Shown: positions 38,941 to 48,746, counted from the stretch's first letter. The stretch is 64,000 nucleotides of DNA from Myxococcota bacterium (GCA_023150805.1 JAKLKF010000024.1:1-64000); one strand, 5' to 3'. Notes: generated by a model from the letters alone, not told the origin. Made by a program: numbers and translations.

Positions 38941-39864
38941 GTGCTGCTCCTGGCCCTGTTCACGCTCGCCTGCGTCCCCGTCGAGGTGCCCCCCGACGCC
39001 TGGCCGCAGTCCGGCTGCGTGGCGCCCACGCCCTTCTCGGCCCAGGGCCGCGCCGACCGCAGCCGCGAGTACTGGCTGCAGGTCGAGCCCGACCTCCAGG
39101 TCCGCGTGCACGCCCGCTGGCCGCGCCGCGACGACTGCTTCGCCGCGGCGGTCCTGGTGCCTCCGGGCTTCGAGTGGGGCCTGCGCCTGATGGAGACCCC
39201 GCACGCCGAGCTGCTGCTGGACCACGGCGTCGCCGTGGTGAGCTGGGACCCGCGCGGCCGGGGCTTCAGCGACGGCGAGGAGGTGGTCAACGGCCACGAG
39301 AGCCAGGACGACCTGGCCGCGCTGCTGCGCTGGGTCGCCAGCCAGGAGCGGGTGGATCCGACGGCGGTGGTCGTCTCGTCCCGGTCCTTCGGCGGGGCGC
39401 TGGCGGCGGGGGCCCTGGGGCGGCACGAGGACCTGGCCGTCGCCGGCTGGACCGACGTGGAGAGCCCCGGCTACCTCTCCGAGGACCTGGCCTACACCGC
39501 CGACAGCAGCCAGGAGCGCGTGGGCAGCTACGTCCCCGAGGACCCCGACGAGGCCCTGGCGTGGTGGGCCGAGCGCGAGCCCGCCCAGCTCATCGCCGGC
39601 GTGACGGCGCCCTACCACCGCTTCCAGGGCCTGCCCGACCACGCCCTGGGCGAGCGCACCGCGGCCGCGGCGGCGATGCTCAACGCCGCAGACCAGGCCG
39701 CCGTGCTCCGCTACAACATGGCGGACCTCGACCCGCGGGACGCGACCGCCGCCTACATCCGCGAGCACGCCATCGACGGCGGCATCGACCCGGACGACAG
39801 CGTCGTGGGGGACGCCGTCCTGTGGTGGCTGGGGGTCGAGCCGGGCCAGTACGCCTGGGACTGA
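38941..39864 (+). CDS. Alpha/beta hydrolase-like lipoprotein
   Basis: Lipobox TLAC; VAVVSWDPRGRGFSDG, VVVSSRSFGGALAAG nucleophile elbow-like; GTG start. Confidence 0.76.
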   Translation: MLLLALFTLACVPVEVPPDAWPQSGCVAPTPFSAQGRADRSREYWLQVEPDLQVRVHARWPRRDDCFAAAVLVPPGFEWGLRLMETPHAELLLDHGVAVVSWDPRGRGFSDGEEVVNGHESQDDLAALLRWVASQERVDPTAVVVSSRSFGGALAAGALGRHEDLAVAGWTDVESPGYLSEDLAYTADSSQERVGSYVPEDPDEALAWWAEREPAQLIAGVTAPYHRFQGLPDHALGERTAAAAAMLNAADQAAVLRYNMADLDPRDATAAYIREHAIDGGIDPDDSVVGDAVLWWLGVEPGQYAWD

Positions 39865-39962
39865 GGCCCCCGAGGACGACGCCTTGATAGGCTGTGGGGG
39901 CCTGGGCTCCCACCAGGCGCCCGACTGGCCCGTCCCCCCCGCCCCGAGGCCTCGCCTCGCCG

Positions 39963-40622
39963 ATGGAGTCGCCCGTGTCCGATGTCGCAGGTGTGTCGAT
40001 CGAGCAGTACGCCCAGCTCTGTGTCGCGATGGCCGACACGGGCGGGGACGAGTCCAAGGAGCTGGCCATCGCCGCGGAGGTGGGCGTCGGCGCCGACGCC
40101 TGGCGCCAGGCCAAGGCCGAGTTCACCCGGCGGATGCAGGATCCGGCCGACATGGGCAAGACCGCCGGCGTCTTCATGAAGCACTACCAGGCCGCCCAGG
40201 CCGCCGCCCGCGGTGGGGCCGAGCCCTGCACGCTCGAGGTCTACACCCGCATCTCGGCCGAGTACTCCTTCCTCAAGGACGCGCAGGGCAACAAGGTCCC
40301 CTTCGAGCAGGTCTTCGCCAACCACGGCATCACCGGCGCCCAGTGGAACGAGTACACCAGCTACTGGACCCCCAAGGTCAACGACCCCGCGGACCCCTCG
40401 GCCCAGACCTTCCGCGTGCTGATGCAGCAGGAGTCCGACCGGATCTTCGGCATCAAGCGCGACGCCAGCGGCAGCGTGATCCACGAGGACGCCGCCGACG
40501 AGGAGCCGGAGGAGGCGCCGGCCCCCAAGGCCGCCGGCGGCGCGGGGGCCGGCTCGCAGAAGCAGGAGTCTCCCGACATCTTCACGCAGATCATCAACGC
40601 GATCACGGGCCTGTTCAAGTAG
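39963..40622 (+). CDS. Conserved hypothetical protein
   Basis: Complete ORF MESPVSDVAGVSIEQYAQLCVAMADTGGDE...; strong GC3 bias. Confidence 0.72.
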   Translation: MESPVSDVAGVSIEQYAQLCVAMADTGGDESKELAIAAEVGVGADAWRQAKAEFTRRMQDPADMGKTAGVFMKHYQAAQAAARGGAEPCTLEVYTRISAEYSFLKDAQGNKVPFEQVFANHGITGAQWNEYTSYWTPKVNDPADPSAQTFRVLMQQESDRIFGIKRDASGSVIHEDAADEEPEEAPAPKAAGGAGAGSQKQESPDIFTQIINAITGLFK

Positions 40623-40631
40623 CGGGCCCGT

Positions 40632-41483
40632 TCACGGGGCGGGCCGGCGCTCCGGGGCCTCCCGCTCCTCGACCAGCAGGGTCACCCGGTCGCGCAGGCT
40701 CGGGGGCAGGCGCCGCTGCACGATGCGCCGGCCCTCGGCCGCGCCGTAGCGGGCCGAGAGGTGGGTCAGCAGGATCGCCTCGTTCTGGAACAGCTCGGCG
40801 CACTCGATCACCTCGTCCAGGTGGATGTGGCCCTTCTCGCGGGTGCGGGCGACGCTGACCCGCTCGTCGAGGAAGGTGACCTCCATGATGAGCAGCCGGG
40901 CGCGCCGGAAGTCCTCGACCCGCTCGATGACCTCGATGCGGCTGTCGCCGGTGAAGGCCACCAGCGGGCCCGCCACCTCGACCGTCAGCCGCTCGCCCGC
41001 CGCGCGCCGGGCGGCCAGCTCGGGGCCCGGCAGGCCGGCCAGCTCGGGCCGCAGCTTGTACCGGCGCTCGGTCAGCACGTAGCCCTGCGAGACGACGCGG
41101 TGGATCGTCGGGTGCGCCGTCGCGACCAGGCCGGGCCGGATCTCGAAGCTGCCGCCGGCCTCCAGGGGCACCACCCGGCAGGGCAGGTCGCTGCCGTCCA
41201 GGCGGCGCCAGACCGCCAGCATGTCCTGGAAGGCCTCGGCGTTGCGGGCGGGCATCACGTAGGTCGGCGGGGCCATGCCCTGCATGTGGCGGGTGGCGCA
41301 GTGGTGCACCACGCCGGCCATGTGGTCGACGTGGGCGTGCGTGAACAGCACCAGCGGGTGGCGGATCGCCCGGCGCGGGCACACGCCCATGTCGAAGCAC
41401 AGGCCCAGCCCCGGGAGCTGGATGCAGGTCTCCACGCCGCCGACGCTGACGGCCTCGACCGCGACGCCGGCGAGCTCGAGCAT
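40632..41483 (-). CDS. Metallo-beta-lactamase-fold hydrolase, RNase Z-like
   Basis: LFTHAHVDHMAGVVHH (HxHxDH), VAFTGDSR, LLIMEVTFLDE, ILLTHLSARY. Confidence 0.87.
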   Translation of the reverse strand: MLELAGVAVEAVSVGGVETCIQLPGLGLCFDMGVCPRRAIRHPLVLFTHAHVDHMAGVVHHCATRHMQGMAPPTYVMPARNAEAFQDMLAVWRRLDGSDLPCRVVPLEAGGSFEIRPGLVATAHPTIHRVVSQGYVLTERRYKLRPELAGLPGPELAARRAAGERLTVEVAGPLVAFTGDSRIEVIERVEDFRRARLLIMEVTFLDERVSVARTREKGHIHLDEVIECAELFQNEAILLTHLSARYGAAEGRRIVQRRLPPSLRDRVTLLVEEREAPERRPAP

Positions 41484-41540
41484 GGGGGCTCGATAACCGG
41501 CGCGGGCGGAGCGGGGGCCCCGCCGGGCGACGGGCCGGGA

Positions 41541-41636
41541 CCCTGCCGCCGGGCCTTCGAGGCCCCTGCCGCCGGGCCTTCGAGGCCCCTGCCGCCGGGC
41601 CTTCGAGGCCCCTGCCGCCGGGCCTTCGAGGAGCCT
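41541..41636. repeat. 23-bp hairpin-forming tandem repeat in a divergent intergenic region
   Basis: cccctgccgccgggccttcgagg x4, period 23 bp (cttcga at 41555, 41578, 41601, 41624); contains GGGCCT-tcg-AGGCCC. Confidence 0.92.
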
Positions 41637-41658
41637 GCCGCGGGGTAGGGTGGGCAGC

Positions 41659-42444
41659 ATGCCCGCGCCCGACCTCGACGCCACGCTCGCCGCCTTCCTC
41701 GCCGACCCCGACCCGGCCCTGCTCTCGCCGGTCGGCCCGACCCCGCTGCTGGCGCCGGCCGTGCTGCGGCTGGCCCGCCGCCTGCCGCAGGCGCGGCGAG
41801 CCCTGGGGCCGCGCCTCGCCGACCCGCTGGCCCTGGCCCTGCTGGGCGAGGGGCCCGCGCCCGCGGAGGAGGAGCTGGGGCGCGCGGTGCTCTCGGCGGT
41901 GGCGGCGGTCGAGGGCGGGCAGGCGGTCCCCGACCCCGCGGGCCTGGAGGCGCGCGCCCGGGAGGCCGCCGGCCGGGGCGAGGCCTGCTGGTGGCCCCTG
42001 GCCGCCCAGGTGCACGCCAGCAGCGTCGTCGCCCGCGAGCACCAGGGGCGGCGCGCCATCTCCGAGCAGGAGCTGCCCTTCGTCTTCCCCGGCGAGCTGG
42101 ACCCCGTCGTCGTCGACGTCCTGGCGGTCGGCGCCCGGGCCCTGCCCGCCCTGCACGTCGACTGGGCCCGCAAGCTGGCCGACGTCGCCGCCGAGGTCCT
42201 GGTGCTGGACTGCCGCTGCCTGGGCCTGTGGTTCTGGCCCGTCCTGCGCTCGATGGCCACCGAGCGCCTGGGCAAGCCCGTCACCGCCCTGCGCAAGGCC
42301 CGCCGGCTGCCCCCGGGCGGCCTGGGCCTGGCCGCCGCCTACGCCGCGCGGGTCGGTGTGCCCTGGGCCCCCCTGCTGGAGGGCGCCGGCCCCGCAGACC
42401 ACCTGCTCGCCGCGCTGGCCATCGTGGGCGACCGGCCGGCCTGA
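41659..42444 (+). CDS. Hypothetical protein
   Basis: Complete ORF with strong GC3; TAGGGT 7 nt upstream of ATG. Confidence 0.66.
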   Translation: MPAPDLDATLAAFLADPDPALLSPVGPTPLLAPAVLRLARRLPQARRALGPRLADPLALALLGEGPAPAEEELGRAVLSAVAAVEGGQAVPDPAGLEARAREAAGRGEACWWPLAAQVHASSVVAREHQGRRAISEQELPFVFPGELDPVVVDVLAVGARALPALHVDWARKLADVAAEVLVLDCRCLGLWFWPVLRSMATERLGKPVTALRKARRLPPGGLGLAAAYAARVGVPWAPLLEGAGPADHLLAALAIVGDRPA

Positions 42445-42545
42445 GCGCCGGGACCCGGCCGCTCCGGGTCGCCCTGCCGCAGGCCGCCGCCCGCCGCGGG
42501 GCCGCGCGTTAGGCCCCGCCCTCCCCCGAAGCACGCGAGGACCCC

Positions 42546-44216
42546 GTGTACAACGACTTCCTCATCCTCGGCGGCGCCGGCCTGGTCGGCCTGCAGGTCT
42601 GCCGTCACCTGGTCGAGCAGCTCCAGCCCAAGCGCATCGTCGTCGCCTCCCTGCTCCAGGACGAGGCGGTGGCCGCCTGCGCCGCGCTGCGGGCCGAGCT
42701 GGGCGACAAGATCTCCTTCGTGCCCGAGTGGGGCAACCTGTTCGTGCCCACCGACCTGGCCCAGCTCGCCCGCGGCGAGATCCTGGCCGACGCCGACCGG
42801 CGCCGCCGCCTGCTGGTCAGCCTGTACGAGGACTTCGACGCCGCCTACGACGGCAACCACCTGGTGCAGATGATCCGCCGCCACCGCCCCGAGGTGGTGG
42901 TCGACTGCGTGAACACGGCCACCGGCCTGTCCTACCAGGACGTGTTCGACGGCGCGGCCAAGGTCCGGGAGTGGATCGGCCCCGACGGCTTCGACCAGAA
43001 GGGCATCCCCGACCTGGAGGCCTTCCTGCTCTCCCAGGGCGCGCCCCAGATCATCCGCCACGTGCGCTTCGTGCACCGCGTCAGCACCGAGTGCCAGACC
43101 CGGGTCTACGTCAAGGTCGGTACCACCGGCACCGGCGGCATGGGGCTCAACATCCCCTACACCCACAGCGAGGACAAGCCCAGCAGCGTGCTCCTCGCCA
43201 AGAACGAGGCCGCCTTCGGCCACACCGGCCTGCTCTTCCTGCTGGCCCGCACCCCGCACGCCCCCATCGTCAAGGAGGTCAAGCCGGCCGCGATGATCGG
43301 CTACCGCGGCGTGCAGGTGAAGCTGGCCGCCGACAAGCACCGCAACAGCGAGCTGTTCGCCCCGGTCCAGGCCCCCCTGGACGGCAGCCTGGAGCTGCGC
43401 CAGGACGACGCCGGCTACGAGCGGGTCGGCAAGCTCCAGGTCCCCATCGTCGACACGGGCGAGAACGGCGTGTTCACCCGCGGCGAGTTCGCCGCCATCA
43501 CCGCCCTCGGCCAGATGGAGTTCATCACCCCCGAGGAGATCGCCCGCACCGTCGTGCACGAGATCCGCGGCGCCAACACCGGCCAGGACGTGATCTCGGC
43601 CATGGACGCCAGCGTGCTCAACCCCTCGTACAAGGCCGGCCTGCTGCGCCGCGCGGCGCTGGCCGACCTGGCCGACGTCGAGGCCGAGAGCGGCGTGCCC
43701 AGCGTGGCGCTCGGCAAGCTCGGCCCGCCCGAGCTGTCCAAGCTGCTCTTCGAGGCCCACCTGCTGCGGCACGTCTACGGCTCGCTCGAGGCCGCCGTCG
43801 CCGAGGGGCTGACCCCCCAGGTCATGTCGTCCGCACTCCAGGCCGCCCTGGAGCCGTCAGGCGTCGCCCGCACCGCGCCCTCCATCGGCATCCCCGTGCT
43901 GCTGCCCGACGGCCGCAGCATCCTGCGCGGCCCCCGCATCAACGTGCCCCAGGTCCTGGGCCACGCCACCGCCGTCCAGTGGAGCAGCCCCGCCGAGCTC
44001 GAGGGCTGGGTCAAGCGCGGCTGGGTCGACCTGCGCCCCGAGAACATGGCCACCTGGCAGGCCCGCTTCCGCACCATGCTGGCCAGCCGGGCGAAGCTGC
44101 GCACCGCCGGCTCGGCCGCCGCGAACATCCACGCCTGGTCCGCCGACCACTTCGAGATCGGCGAGGTCGTGGCCTGGATCTTCAACAACGAGCTGGAGGG
44201 GTACCGGATGAAGTAG
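42546..44216 (+). CDS. NAD(P)-binding Rossmann-fold (epimerase/saccharopine dehydrogenase-like) protein
   Basis: NDFLILGGAGLVGLQVCRHLVEQ; PEVVVDCVNTATG; GTG start. Confidence 0.8.
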   Translation: MYNDFLILGGAGLVGLQVCRHLVEQLQPKRIVVASLLQDEAVAACAALRAELGDKISFVPEWGNLFVPTDLAQLARGEILADADRRRRLLVSLYEDFDAAYDGNHLVQMIRRHRPEVVVDCVNTATGLSYQDVFDGAAKVREWIGPDGFDQKGIPDLEAFLLSQGAPQIIRHVRFVHRVSTECQTRVYVKVGTTGTGGMGLNIPYTHSEDKPSSVLLAKNEAAFGHTGLLFLLARTPHAPIVKEVKPAAMIGYRGVQVKLAADKHRNSELFAPVQAPLDGSLELRQDDAGYERVGKLQVPIVDTGENGVFTRGEFAAITALGQMEFITPEEIARTVVHEIRGANTGQDVISAMDASVLNPSYKAGLLRRAALADLADVEAESGVPSVALGKLGPPELSKLLFEAHLLRHVYGSLEAAVAEGLTPQVMSSALQAALEPSGVARTAPSIGIPVLLPDGRSILRGPRINVPQVLGHATAVQWSSPAELEGWVKRGWVDLRPENMATWQARFRTMLASRAKLRTAGSAAANIHAWSADHFEIGEVVAWIFNNELEGYRMK

Positions 44217-44261
44217 GGCGGGGTGGGCGGCGTGGGGCGACCCGCCGGAATCACTCGACGC

Positions 44262-45878
44262 CTACCCGGCATGGATCTGTGACTGCACATCGTCCCGGCA
44301 GTTGATCGCCACGACGCGCAGGCCGACCGCCTTCTCGTACCCGAGGACGCGGGCGCGGCCCGAGAGCCGCTCCACGACCTCTTTGAACGTGAGCCTCCTG
44401 TCGCCCTCCCTCCAGTGACTCTTCGTACCGGAATGGATCACCAAGAGGATGCCGTGGCGCGAGCATGGGTCGCGCAGGTACTGGCCTACGAGCTGCCTCT
44501 CCAGGGCGGCGTCGAGCTGGGGCACGGTCCATCTGTCGGCGATTTTGATCTCGATCCCGACGACCGCCGATGGGTGCGACGAGTGGAGGCGAACGTCTGG
44601 CTTCTTGCGCAGATCCAGCTCCTCTTCGCGCACAACAGAGCACCGCGCTGTGGTGAGCTGCAGATGGTTGGCGACGAACGCTTGTACGCCTGCCTCGTCG
44701 GATTGTCGTAGCAGGTTCCGGCACGAGAAGGGGCCCCTCTCGACGGTCCTGCGAAGGTCCTCCAGGCGGTCGAGGACGTACTCGAAGAAGCCCTCGGCGT
44801 CGGCGAAGTGCGCTTTCGGCACGTCCAGGAACTCCCGCGCTCCCCGAAGATCGAGGGGCGGCGCCTCAGCGTCGCGCTCGCACCGTTCGTGCGCCAGCCG
44901 CGCGAACCAGTCGCCGTGCGCAGCGGTCGCGGGGTCGACCGCCAGGGCCAGAAGCGCGCGGAACGCGTCCTCCCCCGGAACATTCGCGAGGCGGCCCACC
45001 AGGCCGGACCGGCTCCGCTCCGCATCGTCGCGGGGGCCCGGCGTGAAGACTTCTCCGCTGGGCCGGTGGACGTCCGCCGCGGGCGCCACGACGCGGTAGG
45101 TGGATCGTACGAGGTCGGCCAGCGCGGGCGTGTCGAGGCCCGATGGGGTCCAGTCGACCGCCGCAACGGCCTCGACGAGGGACTGCTGCCCGGCATGTCG
45201 ATCGGCGGCGTCCCGCAGGATCGAGGCCGCGGCCCCGGGGTCTTGTCCTGCGAGGAATTGCCACCACAATGACGACGCCGGGTCCCCGTCGAGCGAGGCG
45301 CGGGGGCGCGCGAGGGCAAGCAGGCGCTCGCGTTTCTCGGCATCGACCACCACGGCGGCGAGCGCCCGTTCGAGCGCTCGGGCGTCTGCGTTCGGACGCG
45401 CCTCGATCAACTGGAGGAGCATGGGCGTGGCCAGCCTGCGGACGCGTTCGTCGCGGTGTCCGAGGTTGTCGAGCACCGCGCGGTCGGGAGACGTACCGGT
45501 CCCGACGTACTGCGCCTCCAGGACAGGGGCGAGCACGCCAAGAACCGCCCCCGGCCGAGCCTCGGCGAGGGCCCCGAACCAGGACGGGTAGTCGTTGATC
45601 TCGCACAGCGCAAACGCCGTCGCCTGCGCCACCTCCTCCTCCGACAGGTCGCCGGGCGACAACCCGTCCGCGAACGCGATGTTCAGCCCGGTCAAGCCCA
45701 CGGGGACGAACCACTCGACCTCGTTCTGCTTGTCCCGCTCGTGTGGGAGCATCGGACGGAACCGCCTCCATGCCTGCTTGAGGCCCTCCCGCGCGGCCTC
45801 GGCGACCTCGTCGCCGAACGGGCCAGCGAGGGACCGCCAGTCCGAATGCCCCCACCTGCTGTGCCGGTGGTCCTCCAT
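44262..45878 (-). CDS. C-terminal portion of NACHT-like NTPase: helical region plus PD-(D/E)xK nuclease-like domain
   Basis: [49 protein letters not shown]...ExK arrangement. Same frame as 45960..48476; coding-like sequence continues upstream of its ATG to the TAG. Confidence 0.78.
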   Translation of the reverse strand: MEDHRHSRWGHSDWRSLAGPFGDEVAEAAREGLKQAWRRFRPMLPHERDKQNEVEWFVPVGLTGLNIAFADGLSPGDLSEEEVAQATAFALCEINDYPSWFGALAEARPGAVLGVLAPVLEAQYVGTGTSPDRAVLDNLGHRDERVRRLATPMLLQLIEARPNADARALERALAAVVVDAEKRERLLALARPRASLDGDPASSLWWQFLAGQDPGAAASILRDAADRHAGQQSLVEAVAAVDWTPSGLDTPALADLVRSTYRVVAPAADVHRPSGEVFTPGPRDDAERSRSGLVGRLANVPGEDAFRALLALAVDPATAAHGDWFARLAHERCERDAEAPPLDLRGAREFLDVPKAHFADAEGFFEYVLDRLEDLRRTVERGPFSCRNLLRQSDEAGVQAFVANHLQLTTARCSVVREEELDLRKKPDVRLHSSHPSAVVGIEIKIADRWTVPQLDAALERQLVGQYLRDPCSRHGILLVIHSGTKSHWREGDRRLTFKEVVERLSGRARVLGYEKAVGLRVVAINCRDDVQSQIHAG

Positions 45879-45959
45879 GCGCCCGACCAGGAACCGGAGC
45901 GCCCCGCCGTGGCTGCCGCGTCGTACCTCGCCGACCAGGGCGGTCAGTTCCTCGCGGTT

Positions 45960-48476
45960 CTAGCGCTCCCGGGCCGTGTGCTCGGCCTCGAGCTCGGCTG
46001 AGTGACGACGGCGCTCCTCCTCGTGGGGGTCCGGAGCCGCGCGGCGCTCACGCCGGCGGGCGACGGCCGCGGCGAGCTCCGGAAAGGCGGCGGCGGCCGC
46101 TTCCACTGTCTCCACTTCGTCGGCGCTCGCGCAGGCCATGCACGCGAGGACGAACCAGACCGCGCGCGCCTTGGCCGTCCGCGCCGCGAGGAGCTCCTCG
46201 ATCATCCAGATGGAGTCGCCCGGCCGCGGCCTCCAAAGGTCGTGTGGCTCCTCTCGAAAGGCCGCGTCGGGCCGCGTGAGCTCAATGGATGCGCGCCGGA
46301 CTCGCCTCCCGACGAGCCAGCGGAGCGTGGCCCGCCGGACCTCGCGGGCGGCCATCAGCTCGAAGACGCCCCGGTAGACTTCGCCGCGTGCGTCCGGAGC
46401 CTCATGGACGCGGGCGAGCGCCCACAGCCACGGGGCCCAGGCTTCCACCGTAGATCGGGCCGGAACTCCGTCGCGTAGCCGGCGTTCGAAGAGACCGCGG
46501 AGGACCGTCGCGAGCCGGACGGCCTGCGCGCCTGCGGCGCCCCGGCGCGTGGGGATGGTTCTTGCGCGACGAAGGAGCGCCGGGCCCACAATCGCCGCGA
46601 GCTCCTCGTGCCGGCGCGGGTCGTACTCGCGATCGAGGAGCCAGGTCCAGTCGTGGGCCTCGGACCGGGACGCGCGCGTGGCCGCCTTGGCCCAGGTCAA
46701 CATGGCCGCGCCGAGGTCCGCGGTGGTCATCGTCTCCGGGTAGAGCGCGTCTGCCGCCTCGAAGAGCACCTCGTTCACCGGACTCCGGCCATTGAGCACC
46801 ATGCGCACCACGCGCTCTCGCACGGCTGCGCCCCCCGCGGAAGCGGCAGCGCGCACGGCCAGCGCACGGAGCTCCGGCGAAGTCCCGCGGGCCGTGGCGA
46901 GCCGCAGGGCGTCCTCGGCGTTCCCTGCGAGCCGGCCGTGCCACACGAGCCGGAGCAACAACTCCGACCCGCGGCGCCCAGGGTGCCGCAGCCTCTCCCG
47001 GATGAGGTCGCAAAGCTCCGGGCACGCGAAGCGGGCCAGGTCCAGGTGGTCGGCCCCCTCCCGCCGCCACGGGTGGCGTTCCAGCTCCGTGAGGATGCGC
47101 GCGAGCGCACCCCCACGCTCGCCGGGCGGGACGGCCGCGGGGTCTCCGGCCTGCAGCAGGAGATGCGGGTCCGCCTCCAATAGCGCTCGGCGAAGGCCGG
47201 GGTCCCAGCCGGCCGCCCAGCCGGCGACGCCGCGCAGCGAAGGCGGGACCACTCGCCGGCCATAGCGTTCGCGCACGAGAAAGTCGGCGAGCGCGGAGCC
47301 GCCCGGCTGGCGCCCGAGCAGGTGGAAGAGGGCCATCGCGGCGAGGTACTCCTCCGTCGCCCGGTGGTGGACGCGCCGGGCTCCCGGGCCGTCGTCGACG
47401 AAGATCGCACGGTCGGTGAGTTCCACAAGCTCCCGCGGCGACATCCAGGCCAGCGCCGCGGACGGGTCCAGCGCGCCGTCCGCGGTCCCGGCGTCGGCCT
47501 GGGCGACGCGGACCCTGTGCTCGCCGCACAGGATGGCGACGAGGGCGAGCTCGCGGGCGCCCTTCGCGGCGTTCTCGGGGCTGAGCACGGTGTGCTTCCG
47601 CCGGGACGGGCCGTGCTCCTGCAGGCGGGCCGCGACGTTGTCCTCCATGAGCTGAGTGAGGGTCCCGATGCTGCCGCGGCGGTTCCACGAGGCGACGAGC
47701 CACGTGACATCGGCCGGACGCTCGATGAGCGCCCACGCGCCAGTCTGGCGGACCGCGTCGCGGAGCCGGGCGACATCCCTTGCGCCCTTCGACCGCGCCA
47801 GCTCGATCGCCTGTTCCTCGGAGAGCACGGCCATCCGGACGACACGGACCTCTGGAACTGCATCGGCGGCCGGGGCGACGCTCTGGCGGCGGCGCGCCGC
47901 GGCTGGTTCGGTGACCGAGGCGGGCGGGGCGTCGCCTTCGGCAGGAGGGGGCGGCTCCGGAGACTTGAAGTACCCGGCCAGCGCGGCGCGGTCCTCCTCC
48001 GTCCGCCACTCCGCGACGCGGCAGGTCAGCACTACCCGTACTCTGGGCCACTCCGCGTGAAGTTCCGTCGCGAGCCGATCGATTGCAGCTTCGAGCGTGC
48101 CGCTGGTGTTCCGGGCTTCGTCCAGCGAGTCCAACACGAACATGCATGCGGCGCCGGAGGCCCGCCACGCCTCGATCGCCGGACGCTCGTGCTGAGGCAC
48201 GAGCGGCGCGCCCGAGCGGCAGAGGTCGGACACCGTGCGGTAGACCGCATGGCCCCCCGCCGCCCGAATCGCTTCGACCTTCGCCTTGGCCTCGGTGGTT
48301 TTTCCGCAGCCGGTCTCGCCCAGTAGCACGACACACCTGGACCGCAGGAGCTCGTCCCAGCCCAGGGTCACGCGGTCGGCGTAGCTCCCGAGCATCCGCA
48401 CCGTCAGCGCAGAGATGTCCCGCGCGCCGAAGTCGACGAAGCGGCGGCCGAGGTCGATGTAGTCGTACCGTTCCAT
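45960..48476 (-). CDS. NACHT/STAND-like NTPase (N-terminal portion of a TAG-interrupted gene)
   Basis: Walker A VVLLGETGCGKTTEAK; Walker B-like CMFVLDSLDEARN (NACHT-type DxxDE); helical repeats follow; TAG at 45960-45962. Confidence 0.85.
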   Translation of the reverse strand: MERYDYIDLGRRFVDFGARDISALTVRMLGSYADRVTLGWDELLRSRCVVLLGETGCGKTTEAKAKVEAIRAAGGHAVYRTVSDLCRSGAPLVPQHERPAIEAWRASGAACMFVLDSLDEARNTSGTLEAAIDRLATELHAEWPRVRVVLTCRVAEWRTEEDRAALAGYFKSPEPPPPAEGDAPPASVTEPAAARRRQSVAPAADAVPEVRVVRMAVLSEEQAIELARSKGARDVARLRDAVRQTGAWALIERPADVTWLVASWNRRGSIGTLTQLMEDNVAARLQEHGPSRRKHTVLSPENAAKGARELALVAILCGEHRVRVAQADAGTADGALDPSAALAWMSPRELVELTDRAIFVDDGPGARRVHHRATEEYLAAMALFHLLGRQPGGSALADFLVRERYGRRVVPPSLRGVAGWAAGWDPGLRRALLEADPHLLLQAGDPAAVPPGERGGALARILTELERHPWRREGADHLDLARFACPELCDLIRERLRHPGRRGSELLLRLVWHGRLAGNAEDALRLATARGTSPELRALAVRAAASAGGAAVRERVVRMVLNGRSPVNEVLFEAADALYPETMTTADLGAAMLTWAKAATRASRSEAHDWTWLLDREYDPRRHEELAAIVGPALLRRARTIPTRRGAAGAQAVRLATVLRGLFERRLRDGVPARSTVEAWAPWLWALARVHEAPDARGEVYRGVFELMAAREVRRATLRWLVGRRVRRASIELTRPDAAFREEPHDLWRPRPGDSIWMIEELLAARTAKARAVWFVLACMACASADEVETVEAAAAAFPELAAAVARRRERRAAPDPHEEERRRHSAELEAEHTARER

Positions 48477-48484
48477 GCCTGTAC

Positions 48485-48514
48485 ACCGTATGCCCACGAC
48501 CCCAGCGGCGACAA
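48485..48514 (-). promoter_or_regulatory. Sigma70-like promoter of the NACHT-like gene
   Basis: On minus strand TTGTCG - 18 nt - TACGGT, 8 nt before ATG 48476. Confidence 0.5.
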
Positions 48515-48533
48515 ACCAACGCCTGGCCGCTCA

Positions 48534-48746
48534 TCACCACTGAGGCAGGACGACCAGAGGCGGCGCGGACATCAGCGGTCCCGGGTGGGTGAGGGGCATC
48601 GTCTGCACCAGCTCGACGACATCGAGGAAGAGGCCCGTCGACGTCGGGATGCTCTGCTCGACAGGCGAGAACGCCGGGTAGTCCATCGGAACGAGGTGGA
48701 GCTGGTGTTCTTCGCGTCGCAGCGACCCATGATCTACGCACGTCAA
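48534..48746 (-). CDS. Possible small ORF between the divergent NTPase genes
   Basis: SLRREEHQLHLVPMDYPAFSPVEQSIPTSTGLFLDVVELVQTMPLTHPGPLMSAPPLVVLPQW; high GC3 in most codons; start uncertain (TTG 48746 or ATG 48686). Confidence 0.3.
   Translation of the reverse strand: MTCVDHGSLRREEHQLHLVPMDYPAFSPVEQSIPTSTGLFLDVVELVQTMPLTHPGPLMSAPPLVVLPQW

Noticed and set aside
41541-41636. CRISPR array
   Set aside because: Repeats are directly contiguous (23-bp period, no spacers), palindromic, and there are no cas genes in the window
42546-44216. Epimerase-like gene as part of the defence module
   Set aside because: Better explained as the insertion target: its decayed 3' copy lies on the far side of the island and its codon bias matches the flanking genes
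45960-45962. TAG as pyrrolysine or other sense codon
   Set aside because: TAG terminates several other genes here and no pyl genes are visible; a nonsense mutation or local readthrough is more economical
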